From positions 1 to 33,523 of the forward strand of contig VEND01000148.1 of NCBI GenBank assembly GCA_009711765.1: a stretch of 33,523 nucleotides of DNA, in the 5' to 3' direction. Every line of letters begins with the position of its first letter. Position 1 is the first letter of the stretch. Of the stretch, positions 8,603 through 15,904 are shown in pieces. The stretch is from Bacillota bacterium (GTDB taxonomy: Bacteria > Bacillota > Clostridia > Tissierellales > MES13). Made by a program: the position numbers and the translations under genes. Under the pieces are notes generated by a model, which saw only the letters and a program-made list of their open reading frames with translations, was not told the origin of the DNA and ran no database searches.

Positions 8603-9139
8603 TTATCTATAAATTTCTTCTTTTAAAGTTGCTATATAGGGTAAATTCCTATATTTCTCATCATAGTCTAATCCATAGCCTACTATAAAAGCATCCGGAA
8701 CACTATATCCACTATAATCTATATCTAGGTCTACTTTCCTTCTTTCAGGCTTATCTAAAAGTGTAAATAATTTTATACTTTTAGGGTCCCTTGATTTAAG
8801 GTTACTAACTAAGTAACTCAAAGTTAAACCTGTATCTATAATATCCTCTACAATAAGAATATCCTTACCTTCAATACTTTCATCTAAATCTTTTATTATT
8901 TTTACAACACCAGAAGATTCAGTCGAACTTCCATAACTAGATACAGCCATAAAATCCATAGTCAATGGTATACTTATATTTTTAGCTAAATCTGTTAATA
9001 CCATAACTGCACCCTTTAATACTCCTATTAGTAGTAAATCTTTTCCTTTGTAATCTTCTGATATTTGTTTTCCTAATTCTTCTAATTTCTTTTGTATATC
9101 TTTTTCAGTTAATAATACTTCCTTTATATCATTCTTCAC
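8603..9139 (-). CDS. hpt: Hypoxanthine phosphoribosyltransferase
   Basis: A 178-residue type I phosphoribosyltransferase of the usual length. The PRPP-binding loop VEDIIDTGLTL is at about 97-107 and the flexible catalytic loop SSYGSSTESSG at 67-77. The nucleobase end is marked by PDAFIVGYGLDYDEKYRNLPYI. It salvages hypoxanthine, and probably guanine, to nucleotides in the cytoplasm. Translation starts at GTG 9139 behind AGGAGG with 6 bases of spacing. The start overlaps the last 11 bases of tilS in another frame, which suggests translational coupling. The tilS-hpt-ftsH order is the one known from B. subtilis, where the TilS and HprT proteins have been reported to act together on ftsH expression. 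Confidence 0.96.
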   Translation of the reverse strand: MKNDIKEVLLTEKDIQKKLEELGKQISEDYKGKDLLLIGVLKGAVMVLTDLAKNISIPLTMDFMAVSSYGSSTESSGVVKIIKDLDESIEGKDILIVEDIIDTGLTLSYLVSNLKSRDPKSIKLFTLLDKPERRKVDLDIDYSGYSVPDAFIVGYGLDYDEKYRNLPYIATLKEEIYR

Positions 9140-10523
9140 CTATATCCTCCTTATCAATTTTAATTTTTAAAAATCTTTTAGTAGCTTCAGTCACTTTGTA
9201 TAGTTCACTTATTCTAAAACCAACTATCCAAATAATATTATTATCATCACATATTAAAGGAATAGAATCTCTTTTATCCCTAGGAATCTTTTCATCAATG
9301 AAAAAGTCTTTTAACTTTTTACTCCCTTTCATACCTAAAGGGGTAAATCTATCCCCAGGTTTTCTCGTTTTAACATACAAGCCGCCTTCTATTTTATCAT
9401 AATCAAAATATTTTATAAACCTATGTTTTTTATTAATGTTAAATTCATTCTTATTTACTATACTTACTTCAATATTATAATCCTTTATTTTATTACAATT
9501 ATTAATTTCTAATCTTTTATTTGTAATAGTTTCATCCTTTGTTTTTCTCTTTTTAATTACAAATTTATCATATCTCATTACTATTAAAATATCTTTAATA
9601 ATATTAATTCTTTTACCTGCTTTATTTTCTTTAATTAGTTCAATAATACTTTCTACATGTTTTTGTTCTATTCCTTTTAAATTTCCCATGATTTTTTCTA
9701 ATGTATACCTTATAACCCTTGCTTTTATTGATATATGTAACTTATTAAATTTTTTAATATCTAAAACATATACTTTTTTTGATTTTTTATTTGATATTTC
9801 TTTAAAAGCTTTTTTAGTTGTAATTTCTAAAAAAGCTTGATCTCTTTTAATTATCTTAGAAGTTCTTGATAATGCATCATTTAATGATGGGTTAAAATTT
9901 TTTTCTATATAAGGTATCAATTCTAAACGTATTTTATTTCTTCTATATATAGGTTTTAAATTACTTTTATCAATTCTAGGATTAAGATTATTATCTAAAC
10001 AATAATCTTCAATTTCCCTTCTTGATATATCTAAAAGGGGCCTTATTATATTTCCATTTTTATATTCCATTCCCTTAAGTCCATCTAAACCTGTACCCCT
10101 TAAAAATCTCATTAAAAGTGTTTCACATTGATCATTTTTATTATGGGCTACTGCGATTTTAGCTCCATTTAATTTTCTTTTCAATTCATTAAAAAAATTA
10201 TATCTAATTTCTCTTCCTGCCTCTTCTTTAGAAAGTTTATTTTCCTTTGCATATACATCCATATTAATCATTTCACTATAAAAGGGGATATTATTACTTT
10301 TACAAAAGTTTTTAACGTATAATTCATCTTTATCTGCCTCTATTTCTCGAACCCCGTGATTAATATGGGCAACAAATAAATTAAAATTTAATTTATCTTT
10401 TAATTTCAATAAAACATCTAACATTGCCATAGAATCTGGCCCACCTGAAACTCCAACTATTATATTATCACTACTATTAATTAAATTATATCCCTTTATA
10501 GTATTTACCACTCTTTTTAACAT
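9129..10523 (-). CDS. tilS: tRNA(Ile) lysidine synthase
   Basis: A 464-residue protein with the ATP pyrophosphatase PP-loop SGGPDS at about 26-31, the internal HNKNDQCETLLMRFLRGTG segment and the C-terminal TilS domain with TRKPGDRFTPLGMKGSKKLKDF. It changes the wobble cytidine of tRNA-Ile(CAU) to lysidine so that AUA is read as isoleucine. That is essential in a genome this rich in ATA codons. I chose ATG 10523 rather than the upstream in-frame GTG at 10541, because the GAGGTTTGGTGG stretch between them serves as ribosome binding site for 10523. The gene ends inside the start region of hpt. The middle segment is lysine-rich and diverged, which is normal for TilS. Confidence 0.95.
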   Translation of the reverse strand: MLKRVVNTIKGYNLINSSDNIIVGVSGGPDSMAMLDVLLKLKDKLNFNLFVAHINHGVREIEADKDELYVKNFCKSNNIPFYSEMINMDVYAKENKLSKEEAGREIRYNFFNELKRKLNGAKIAVAHNKNDQCETLLMRFLRGTGLDGLKGMEYKNGNIIRPLLDISRREIEDYCLDNNLNPRIDKSNLKPIYRRNKIRLELIPYIEKNFNPSLNDALSRTSKIIKRDQAFLEITTKKAFKEISNKKSKKVYVLDIKKFNKLHISIKARVIRYTLEKIMGNLKGIEQKHVESIIELIKENKAGKRINIIKDILIVMRYDKFVIKKRKTKDETITNKRLEINNCNKIKDYNIEVSIVNKNEFNINKKHRFIKYFDYDKIEGGLYVKTRKPGDRFTPLGMKGSKKLKDFFIDEKIPRDKRDSIPLICDDNNIIWIVGFRISELYKVTEATKRFLKIKIDKEDIGEE

Positions 10524-10659
10524 ATAACCACCAAACCTCACTTTATATATTAAAGCTAAATATTATTACAGATTATATTCATATAATTAACAATTATCTA
10601 TACTTTTATAAAAGAATCTAGTTTATATCTTATCTTTTATTTTTTTTTTGTCAAATTAA

Positions 10660-10691
10660 AAGGTTTATAATATCGAAATATTATAAACCTT
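10660..10691 (-). terminator. Hairpin after spoIIE
   Basis: A 14-pair stem runs from 10660-10673 (AAGGTTTATAATAT) to 10678-10691 with a CGAA loop. In the minus-strand transcript it is followed by TTTAATTT. It lies 13 bases past the spoIIE stop codon and separates spoIIE from tilS. The stem is AT-rich, so efficiency is uncertain. Confidence 0.65.
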
Positions 10692-10704
10692 AACCTTATA
10701 TTTA

Positions 10705-13086
10705 TTATCTTCGTCTCCATATTTTAGTTACTAAGACAGTCATATCATCCTTTGTTTCTAAAGAAGAGACACTTAATGCTTGAGTAATTATTTTATCTGC
10801 AATAACTTGAGGGTTTACACTTTTTATATTTTTTATAACTTCTTTAATCCATTGTTCTTTATCTTCACTATTTTCATTAGCATCTAAGACACCATCTGAC
10901 ATCATAATAATAAAATCTCCATCCTCTAAGTCTTTTTCATAAATATTAAAATCAACATCCTTAAGTATTCCCACTGGTAAACTATTTGCATCTATAATAT
11001 CTACTTTATTTTTCCTTTTTATAAAGGTAGAAGCAGATCCTATTTTTATAAATTGACCTTTCCCGCTATATAAGTCTATTATTGACATATCTATTGTCGT
11101 AGACATCTCATCATTAGATTTTAAAAGTAAAACTGAATTTATAGTCTTTAATGCTAGTTCTTTATCAAAACCTGCCTCTAAAAACTTTTCAAGTAATGAT
11201 ATTGCTATACTACTTTCTTGATTGGCCTTTTGACCAATTCCCATTCCATCACTTACAACTGCAAAATAGTTATTTTGTTTTTCTCCAAATGTATAACTAT
11301 CTCCTGATATATAATTAAATGAATCCTGTGCCTTTGCTACCTTTGTTACTGCACCATATCTATTTGCTTTTATTAGTTTAAATTTTATTCTTTTATTATT
11401 TATTATTTCACTATATGAAAACTTATCCCTCGCAAGCTTAAACCCTACTGATTTCGAAATTATCTTTGATATTTTATCAATATACTTTTCTATATCTCCA
11501 TCAGGCTTTGCATCTATAAGTATTTCAAATTTCTCTTCCTCTGATTCTGTTACTATAATATCTTTAACAGATATATTTTTATTTTTTAACTCAGAATATA
11601 TTGCCTTTTCTACATCCTCTTTAAACTCAATATCACTATAAATTTCTCCTGCTAACTCTTTTATGATTTTAGATACTCCTTCTAATTGTTCTGAAACTAA
11701 CTGTCTACTTTCAAGTATTTTATTTTCCCATTTATAATTAAGCTTATATAAGTCAAATATATAATTTGCTTTCTCTATTATGTCATGATGTTTCATACAT
11801 CTTTTTTTAATACTTTTAGGTAATAATTTTTCACCTATATTACCATTAAGCTCTATTATACTCATAAGATCAAAAAATGATTGATAAGTAGAATAAAAAT
11901 CTTCTTCCCAACAAAATCTATAAAGAGAACAATCTTTACATACATCACAAACTATACTATCAACAAAATCAGAAATATCTTTTTGTTCTATAACATTTTC
12001 TCTTTGAGATACTTTCTTAAATGTTAAACCTAACTCTTCAAAAACAGATGAAAACTCCTTTAATCTTTTATATGTCATATCCTTTATTCTTTTTGCATAT
12101 ACTTTATCTACTGAATTTGTGCTTGTATTTAATATAGGAATTTTTTCTTCATACTTATATAAAATATTAATTAATATAATAAACATAATAGAAGCTAGAA
12201 TAGTCTCTTTAAATCCTATACTAAATTCAGTAATTCCTCCTATATATAAAGACATAATACTGCTTCCAACAACAAAGCCTAAGCTACTTCCAATTTTACC
12301 TAACTCTTTGAATAAGCCTGATAATAATCCAGAAAGCCCCAGTGCAGATACCATTATAGGCATATTAGTTGAATTCATTGAAATTACAAGTCCTATAGTT
12401 ATACCTACAGCTGCTCCCATGGAAGGTCCCTTTATATATGCAAAGGAAATAATTATCATAACTACTATGATTTCTTTTATAGACAAAGTAAAAATAGAAG
12501 CTTGTCCTATCCCAGCTACTACTAATGAAAGCATAATAGCTCCTGATATTAATTCTTCATTAGTAAAAGAATTTTCATTTAAGTTAAGTATAATACTTAT
12601 ACTATATGTAAATATAAATGTTAATGAAAATACAATTACCCCTTCAAAACCTATCATAACTAAATCATATAATAAATAATCGCTAAGCATAAGAAATACT
12701 AATCTTACTACTATTAATATTAAAGAAGATAATGAAGCCATTTTAAAAGTTGTTAATCTTTTATTATCCTTAATAAAATTAGAAAATAAAAAAAGGATTA
12801 CTATGGGTAATAAATACTTAAAACTATTTAAACCATGTATACTAAATACTCCTAATGAGGATATTATAAAAAATATTATACTAGTTTTATTTTTAACTAA
12901 TAAACTTGCTAAAAAAGCTAATCCAAAAGGTGTTAATCCATTCATAACATTAGCTCTAGAAATTAAGAAACTTATTAATATAAAGTAAATATCATAAGTC
13001 TCAATATTATATATTAATTTTTCTAATGCTAAAAATATAGTATTATGATTACTTTTTTTATTAGAACTAATTTGATTATTAATCAC
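10705..13086 (-). CDS. spoIIE: Stage II sporulation protein E, membrane PP2C phosphatase
   Basis: A 793-residue protein of typical SpoIIE length. The N-terminal third (about 30-312) is a multi-pass membrane region. A linker contains a four-cysteine cluster (Cys380, 383, 386, 392), and the C-terminal third is a PP2C phosphatase with the metal-binding motifs SDGMG (612-616) and SDGVLD (730-735). SpoIIE sits at the asymmetric septum, dephosphorylates SpoIIAA and so releases sigma-F in the forespore; it also interacts with FtsZ during septation. The ATG follows AGAAGGATGGTGG. The upstream region holds a Spo0A-type promoter, as expected for an early sporulation gene. It is flanked by hairpins, so it appears to be a single-gene unit. 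Confidence 0.96.
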   Translation of the reverse strand: MINNQISSNKKSNHNTIFLALEKLIYNIETYDIYFILISFLISRANVMNGLTPFGLAFLASLLVKNKTSIIFFIISSLGVFSIHGLNSFKYLLPIVILFLFSNFIKDNKRLTTFKMASLSSLILIVVRLVFLMLSDYLLYDLVMIGFEGVIVFSLTFIFTYSISIILNLNENSFTNEELISGAIMLSLVVAGIGQASIFTLSIKEIIVVMIIISFAYIKGPSMGAAVGITIGLVISMNSTNMPIMVSALGLSGLLSGLFKELGKIGSSLGFVVGSSIMSLYIGGITEFSIGFKETILASIMFIILINILYKYEEKIPILNTSTNSVDKVYAKRIKDMTYKRLKEFSSVFEELGLTFKKVSQRENVIEQKDISDFVDSIVCDVCKDCSLYRFCWEEDFYSTYQSFFDLMSIIELNGNIGEKLLPKSIKKRCMKHHDIIEKANYIFDLYKLNYKWENKILESRQLVSEQLEGVSKIIKELAGEIYSDIEFKEDVEKAIYSELKNKNISVKDIIVTESEEEKFEILIDAKPDGDIEKYIDKISKIISKSVGFKLARDKFSYSEIINNKRIKFKLIKANRYGAVTKVAKAQDSFNYISGDSYTFGEKQNNYFAVVSDGMGIGQKANQESSIAISLLEKFLEAGFDKELALKTINSVLLLKSNDEMSTTIDMSIIDLYSGKGQFIKIGSASTFIKRKNKVDIIDANSLPVGILKDVDFNIYEKDLEDGDFIIMMSDGVLDANENSEDKEQWIKEVIKNIKSVNPQVIADKIITQALSVSSLETKDDMTVLVTKIWRRR

Positions 13087-13118
13087 TTAGTACCACCATC
13101 CTTCTAATAGTTGATGTC

Positions 13119-13151
13119 ATTGTAACAAAATATATCTAAATTATTTGTCAA
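13119..13151 (-). promoter_or_regulatory. Spo0A-type spoIIE promoter with 21-base spacer
   Basis: On the minus strand a perfect TTGACA (complement of 13146-13151) is followed after 21 bases by TACAAT (complement of 13119-13124). A spacer this long prevents normal sigma-A recognition. The B. subtilis spoIIE promoter is known for the same 21-base spacing and for its need of phosphorylated Spo0A. A 0A-like box (13144-13152) overlaps the -35. Transcription would start near 13112, some 25 bases before the ATG. Confidence 0.75.
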
Positions 13152-13177
13152 GAAGGGTTGTCCTAATAAAAAAAGTT

Positions 13178-13186
13178 TTTGACAAG
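13178..13186 (-). promoter_or_regulatory. Spo0A box upstream of spoIIE
   Basis: CTTGTCAAA on the minus strand matches the 0A-box consensus TTTGTCRAA at 8 of 9 positions. It lies about 27 bases upstream of the spoIIE -35 element, where activator binding is plausible. Confidence 0.55.
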
Positions 13187-13288
13187 TTTAGTAATTGTTT
13201 TTCTTTATACATGAAATAAAGACAATTTAAATTTAAATTTAGAAAATTTATTTTCTTTGTAGCATCTTTAATACTGTAAATCATTACT

Positions 13289-13297
13289 ATCGACAAA
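13289..13297 (-). promoter_or_regulatory. Distal Spo0A-like box
   Basis: TTTGTCGAT on the minus strand matches TTTGTCRAA at 8 of 9 positions. It is about 180 bases upstream of the expected spoIIE start point. Its distance makes a role less certain than the two proximal boxes. Confidence 0.35.
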
Positions 13298-13350
13298 AAT
13301 ATTATTAGTTAAAAATATTTAAATCTAATATTAAAAAATGACAAAAAAAA

Positions 13351-13376
13351 ATTAAAAACCGGAAAAATCCGGTTTT
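13351..13376 (-). terminator. Intrinsic terminator after the S1-domain gene
   Basis: AAAACCGG (13355-13362) and CCGGTTTT (13369-13376) form the stem around a six-base loop. The minus-strand transcript continues with TTTTTAATTTTTTTTT, a strong T-tract. It lies just past the stop codon at 13387. Confidence 0.85.
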
Positions 13377-13386
13377 ATAATTATTA

Positions 13387-13797
13387 TTAGCGTTTATTTG
13401 AACTATTACTTTTCTTTGCATCTCTATTTTGAATCTGACTTTGTCTTTCATTACTATCTTTTAAAAATAATGACATTTTATCTTCAAATGACATACGTTT
13501 TTGTTTTTTGTCATTAGGGTTATTTGACCAATCAATTTCCCTTGGTTGTTTTTTGCTCTTTTTAGGTTTTGCCTGTCTGATAGATAAACTTATTTTACCT
13601 TCTTTATCTATTGATAAAACTTTAACCTTTACTTTTTGATTCTTTTTTAGATAGTTATTAATGTCATTAACAAAATCGTGTGATACCTCTGAAATATGAA
13701 CTAATCCATTTTTACCTTCTGGTAGTTGAACAAATGCACCAAAATTTGTGATTCCAGTTACTGTACCTTCAACTACATTACCAACTTTAACGGGCAT
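13387..13797 (-). CDS. S1 RNA-binding domain protein (YabR-like)
   Basis: A 136-residue protein with one S1 domain over residues 1-75, marked by GTVTGITNFGAFVQLPEGKNG, LVHISEVS and the closing GKISLSIRQ. A basic, low-complexity tail of about 60 residues follows, probably an added RNA contact. It resembles B. subtilis YabR, the general-stress/S1 family protein encoded in the same place after divIC. Its exact role is unknown; binding of RNA or ribosomes is inferred from the domain. The ATG at 13797 follows AAAAGGAGGAG. It has its own strong promoter at 13841-13869 and its own terminator, so it can be expressed apart from divIC. Confidence 0.88.
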   Translation of the reverse strand: MPVKVGNVVEGTVTGITNFGAFVQLPEGKNGLVHISEVSHDFVNDINNYLKKNQKVKVKVLSIDKEGKISLSIRQAKPKKSKKQPREIDWSNNPNDKKQKRMSFEDKMSLFLKDSNERQSQIQNRDAKKSNSSNKR

Positions 13798-13840
13798 AAA
13801 ATAAATACTCCTCCTTTTAATTAATCTATCGAATGATTAA

Positions 13841-13869
13841 AGTATATATTATAATTAGCAAATTGTCAA
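13841..13869 (-). promoter_or_regulatory. Strong sigma-A promoter of the S1-domain gene
   Basis: A perfect TTGACA (complement of 13864-13869) and TATACT (complement of 13841-13846) are separated by exactly 17 bases on the minus strand. The leader would be about 35-40 bases. This is one of the best vegetative promoters in the window. Confidence 0.7.
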
Positions 13870-13910
13870 TATAAGCAGAAAACTTATATGTATTTACCAA
13901 AATAAGAATA

Positions 13911-14222
13911 TCATTCCTCAGTAAAATTATTCTTTTCTTCTTTATCTTCTTTATTTTTATCTATATAAATTATTTCATTCGGCTTAACCATTTTTAACTC
14001 TTTTCTTGCAATTTTTTCAATAAATTCAAGGGAATTTACCTTTTCTAATTGTTTTTCTATATCACTTATTTCCTTGTTGAGTTCTTTAACTTCTTGTTGT
14101 TTCTTTGTATTCTTTTTTTCTAAGGAATTTATGGTCATCTCTTGTTTTATAAAAACAGTTCCTAAATATATTATTAAAGCCAAAAATAAAACATATCTTA
14201 ATTTAAATTTCTTTTTTTTCAT
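13911..14222 (-). CDS. divIC: Septum formation initiator DivIC/FtsB family
   Basis: A 103-residue protein with a short basic N-terminus, one membrane helix (about residues 9-24) and a coiled coil of Lys/Glu heptads that ends in the family segment EFIEKIARKELKMVKPNEIIYI. DivIC works with FtsL and DivIB in the division complex at the septum. I take ATG 14222 as start because AAAGGG lies 9 bases ahead; the in-frame ATG at 14231 overlaps that site. It follows yabQ by about 60 bases, the order yabP-yabQ-divIC-yabR being conserved in spore formers. No terminator is visible between yabQ and divIC, so they may be co-transcribed. Confidence 0.9.
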   Translation of the reverse strand: MKKKKFKLRYVLFLALIIYLGTVFIKQEMTINSLEKKNTKKQQEVKELNKEISDIEKQLEKVNSLEFIEKIARKELKMVKPNEIIYIDKNKEDKEEKNNFTEE

Positions 14223-14285
14223 AATAATCATCCCTTTAATCGTATGTATATAATAGTTTCTATTCTTTAGTGAAAAATCCTTTTA

Positions 14286-14795
14286 TCATTTTTTAAATAT
14301 TATTGATTTAGTATGTTTCTTTATATCATAAAAAATTCTTGATGGCAATTTTAAAAATTTCCTTAATCTTTTTACCTTATTACCTATATAAGTTTTTACT
14401 TTTTTATAAGGAGTATAAATATAAGATTTAATTTTTTTAAAGGGAAATAACATAATATTAAAAATAATTTTAATTCCTCTAAATAAGTATCTTAATATTT
14501 TAACTAAAGTAGTAATTACAAGTTTACTTAAAAGTTTATTATATATAATAGCACCACTTATAAAACCTAGAAATACAAATCCCCTTACTTCTCCGAAATT
14601 ACTAAAAAAAAGAATAAATAGAGCTATTAACGATACTAAAATCCAAAATATTAAATCCTCTATAAAGCTTACAATTTTTCTAGGTTCTGAGAAATATCTA
14701 AATATTCTATATATATCATAAATAAATCCTATTATTATTCCACCATATAAAGTGGCAAAAAATATATAGACTTGACCTTCAACCGAACTGGCCAT
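14286..14795 (-). CDS. yabQ: Spore cortex biosynthesis protein YabQ
   Basis: A 169-residue membrane protein with at least three hydrophobic segments in its first 90 residues (near 9-28, 42-63 and 68-90), then a long very basic tail rich in Lys and Ile. The opening SVEGQVYIFFATLYGGIIIGFIYD matches my memory of YabQ. YabQ is a mother-cell membrane protein needed for spore cortex formation in B. subtilis. The start ATG follows GAGGTGG. Position between yabP and divIC supports the call. The biochemical function is not known for the family. Confidence 0.9.
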   Translation of the reverse strand: MASSVEGQVYIFFATLYGGIIIGFIYDIYRIFRYFSEPRKIVSFIEDLIFWILVSLIALFILFFSNFGEVRGFVFLGFISGAIIYNKLLSKLVITTLVKILRYLFRGIKIIFNIMLFPFKKIKSYIYTPYKKVKTYIGNKVKRLRKFLKLPSRIFYDIKKHTKSIIFKK

Positions 14796-14827
14796 TTAAC
14801 CACCTCAAATCATTTTTAAAATTAAAA

Positions 14828-14847
14828 CCAATGGTTAAAACCATCGG
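14828..14847 (-). terminator. Possible terminator or attenuator between yabP and yabQ
   Basis: CCAATGGTT (14828-14836) pairs with AACCATCGG (14839-14847) with one G-U wobble. In the minus-strand transcript the hairpin is followed by TTTTAATTTT. The nominal loop is only two bases, so inner pairs would open. It may reduce yabQ expression relative to yabP. Confidence 0.5.
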
Positions 14848-14848
14848 C

Positions 14849-15136
14849 TTATTTAAACATCTTTTTTAATAATCCTGAGTTTTTAGATTTTGATGTTTGA
14901 CTTTTACTATATTCTATTAGGTTTATAGTACCTTCTATCTTTACATTTCCATCATCTAGATTTAATTTGCTTATGTTTAAAGATTCTCCCTTTATAGTCA
15001 TTAAGCCTTTTACGGTAGCAACTACTATTGTGTTATCATCAAAACTATCAACATGCTCTACACCAGATATACTAAGTTTCTCTCTATTTTCCATTATAAT
15101 ACTTTGGTTTGTATTAGTTGTTTTACTTTCTTCCAT
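14849..15136 (-). CDS. yabP: Sporulation protein YabP
   Basis: A 95-residue protein of the YabP/YqfC family. The hallmark is the beta-rich core REKLSISGVEHVDSFDDNTI followed by VATVKGLMTIKGESLNISKLNLDDG. In B. subtilis YabP is a sporulation-specific protein under sigma-E and is needed for spore coat/cortex assembly. The ATG follows AAGGGGGTAGTAGC. The C-terminal 20 residues are Ser/Lys-rich and look disordered. A sigma-E-like promoter at 15168-15195 fits mother-cell expression. Confidence 0.92.
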   Translation of the reverse strand: MEESKTTNTNQSIIMENREKLSISGVEHVDSFDDNTIVVATVKGLMTIKGESLNISKLNLDDGNVKIEGTINLIEYSKSQTSKSKNSGLLKKMFK

Positions 15137-15167
15137 GCTACTACCCCCTTTTACCCTTTATGTTTAA

Positions 15168-15195
15168 AGAATATGTATTTTCTCTATAGTTTATG
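15168..15195 (-). promoter_or_regulatory. Candidate sigma-E promoter of yabP
   Basis: On the minus strand CATAAA (complement of 15190-15195) and CATATTCT (complement of 15168-15175) are 14 bases apart. Against the sigma-E pattern MATATT-N14-CATACAMT this is 4/6 and 6/8. Distance to the ATG is about 32 bases from the -10. Confidence 0.42.
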
Positions 15196-15202
15196 ACTGG
15201 TT

Positions 15203-15238
15203 AAAAAAAATACTCTCCCAGAAGGGAAAGTATTTTTT
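15203..15238 (-). terminator. Intrinsic terminator after rqcP
   Basis: A stem joins AAAAAATACTCTCCC and GGGAAAGTATTTTTT around AGAA, with one G-U pair in the transcript. The minus strand continues with a run of T. It overlaps the rqcP stop codon and separates rqcP from the sporulation genes yabP and yabQ. Confidence 0.85.
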
Positions 15239-15479
15239 AATTTATTACTTTATATAATTCTTGAGCTTTTTTCTTAGGTACGTGATCTGATATTTCTAAC
15301 ACTTCTACTTTCATATTACTGTTGCCAAAATTTATTTCTATTATATCTCCTACAAAAACATCAGTCCCTGGCTTAGATACCTTACCATTTACACTTACTC
15401 TTCCTTTTTCACAAGCTTCTTTAGCAACAGGACGTCTCTTTATGATTCTTGCATTTTTTAAAAACTTATCAATTCTCAT
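15237..15479 (-). CDS. rqcP: S4-domain ribosome quality-control protein RqcP (YabO)
   Basis: An 80-residue protein that is almost entirely an S4 RNA-binding domain: MRIDKFLKNARIIKRRPVAKE, then ACEKGRVSVNGKVSKPGTDV. It matches the YabO/RqcP family, also labelled Hsp15-like in older annotation. RqcP works with RqcH on split 50S subunits, stabilising tRNA during alanine tailing of stalled chains. It lies between hup and yabP as in B. subtilis. The ATG follows TAGGGGGA. The upstream hup terminator sits 24 bases before the start, so expression may depend on read-through or on an unseen promoter. Confidence 0.92.
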   Translation of the reverse strand: MRIDKFLKNARIIKRRPVAKEACEKGRVSVNGKVSKPGTDVFVGDIIEINFGNSNMKVEVLEISDHVPKKKAQELYKVIN

Positions 15480-15502
15480 ATTTATCCCCCTAATTCTAAT
15501 AT

Positions 15503-15533
15503 AAAAAAATCAGGTCCTAGACCTGATTTTTTT
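15503..15533 (-). terminator. Intrinsic terminator after hup
   Basis: AAAAAAATCAGGTC (15503-15516) pairs with GACCTGATTTTTTT (15520-15533) around CTA. The transcript ends in a run of T. It overlaps the hup stop codon at 15533-15535. Confidence 0.88.
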
Positions 15534-15814
15534 TATTTATTGTTTACTGTTTCTTTTAATGTTTTTCCAGCTTTAAATACTGGTGCTTTTGATGCTGGTA
15601 TCATTATTTTTTCTTCAGGATTTCTAGGATTTCTTCCTTCTCTAGCTTTTCTATGTCTTACTTCGAAAGTTCCGAATCCTACTAATTGTACCTTTTCTTC
15701 CTTTACTAATGATTCTTCAACACTTTTCATGAAACCATTTAATGCACTTTCTGCATCCTTTTTAGTTAATCCACTTTTTTCTGCTATACTTGCAACTAAT
15801 TCTGATTTGTTCAC
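15533..15814 (-). CDS. hup: Histone-like DNA-binding protein HU
   Basis: A 93-residue HU protein of normal length with the complete signature MNKSELVASIAEKSGL, FGTFEVRHRKAREGRNPRNP and the closing VFKAGKTLKETVN. The beta-arm RNPRNP contains the intercalating proline. HU dimers bend and compact DNA. Start is GTG at 15814, with AAGGAGG placed 8 bases ahead. HU between mazG and the rqcP gene is a common Firmicute arrangement. Upstream is a promoter with sigma-H-like elements (15866-15894), and downstream a strong terminator, so HU is probably made from its own short transcript. Confidence 0.96.
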   Translation of the reverse strand: MNKSELVASIAEKSGLTKKDAESALNGFMKSVEESLVKEEKVQLVGFGTFEVRHRKAREGRNPRNPEEKIMIPASKAPVFKAGKTLKETVNNK

Positions 15815-15865
15815 AATAATTACCTCCTTGATATTTAAATAATTAAAAAGTATTACGTTATTAGC

Positions 15866-15894
15866 TAATTCTAGGTTTTTTTCTAAATTCCTTC
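15866..15894 (-). promoter_or_regulatory. Sigma-H-like promoter of hup
   Basis: On the minus strand GAAGGAATT (complement of 15886-15894) and CTAGAATTA (complement of 15866-15874) are 11 bases apart. Against RNAGGAWWW-N11/12-RNNGAATWW only the first base of the -10 block differs. The same -35 nonamer and spacing occur at the spoVG promoter in this window. The leader would be about 44 bases. Confidence 0.55.
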
Positions 15895-15904
15895 TTTTAA
15901 AACA

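Noticed and set aside
12119-12679. Plus-strand open frame of 186 codons opposite spoIIE
   Set aside because: It lies wholly antisense to the membrane part of spoIIE, is dominated by Ile/Pro from reversed hydrophobic codons, and shows no family motif or ribosome binding site.
13087-13386. tRNA genes near spoIIE, as in B. subtilis
   Set aside because: No cloverleaf, TTCGA-type T-loop or CCA end could be found; the stretch is AT-rich and explained by promoter elements and a terminator.
15181-15238. Palindromic A/T-flanked hairpins as possible mobile repeats
   Set aside because: The hairpins in this window differ in sequence from each other and each sits behind a stop codon with a T-tract, so they are ordinary terminators, not a repeat family.
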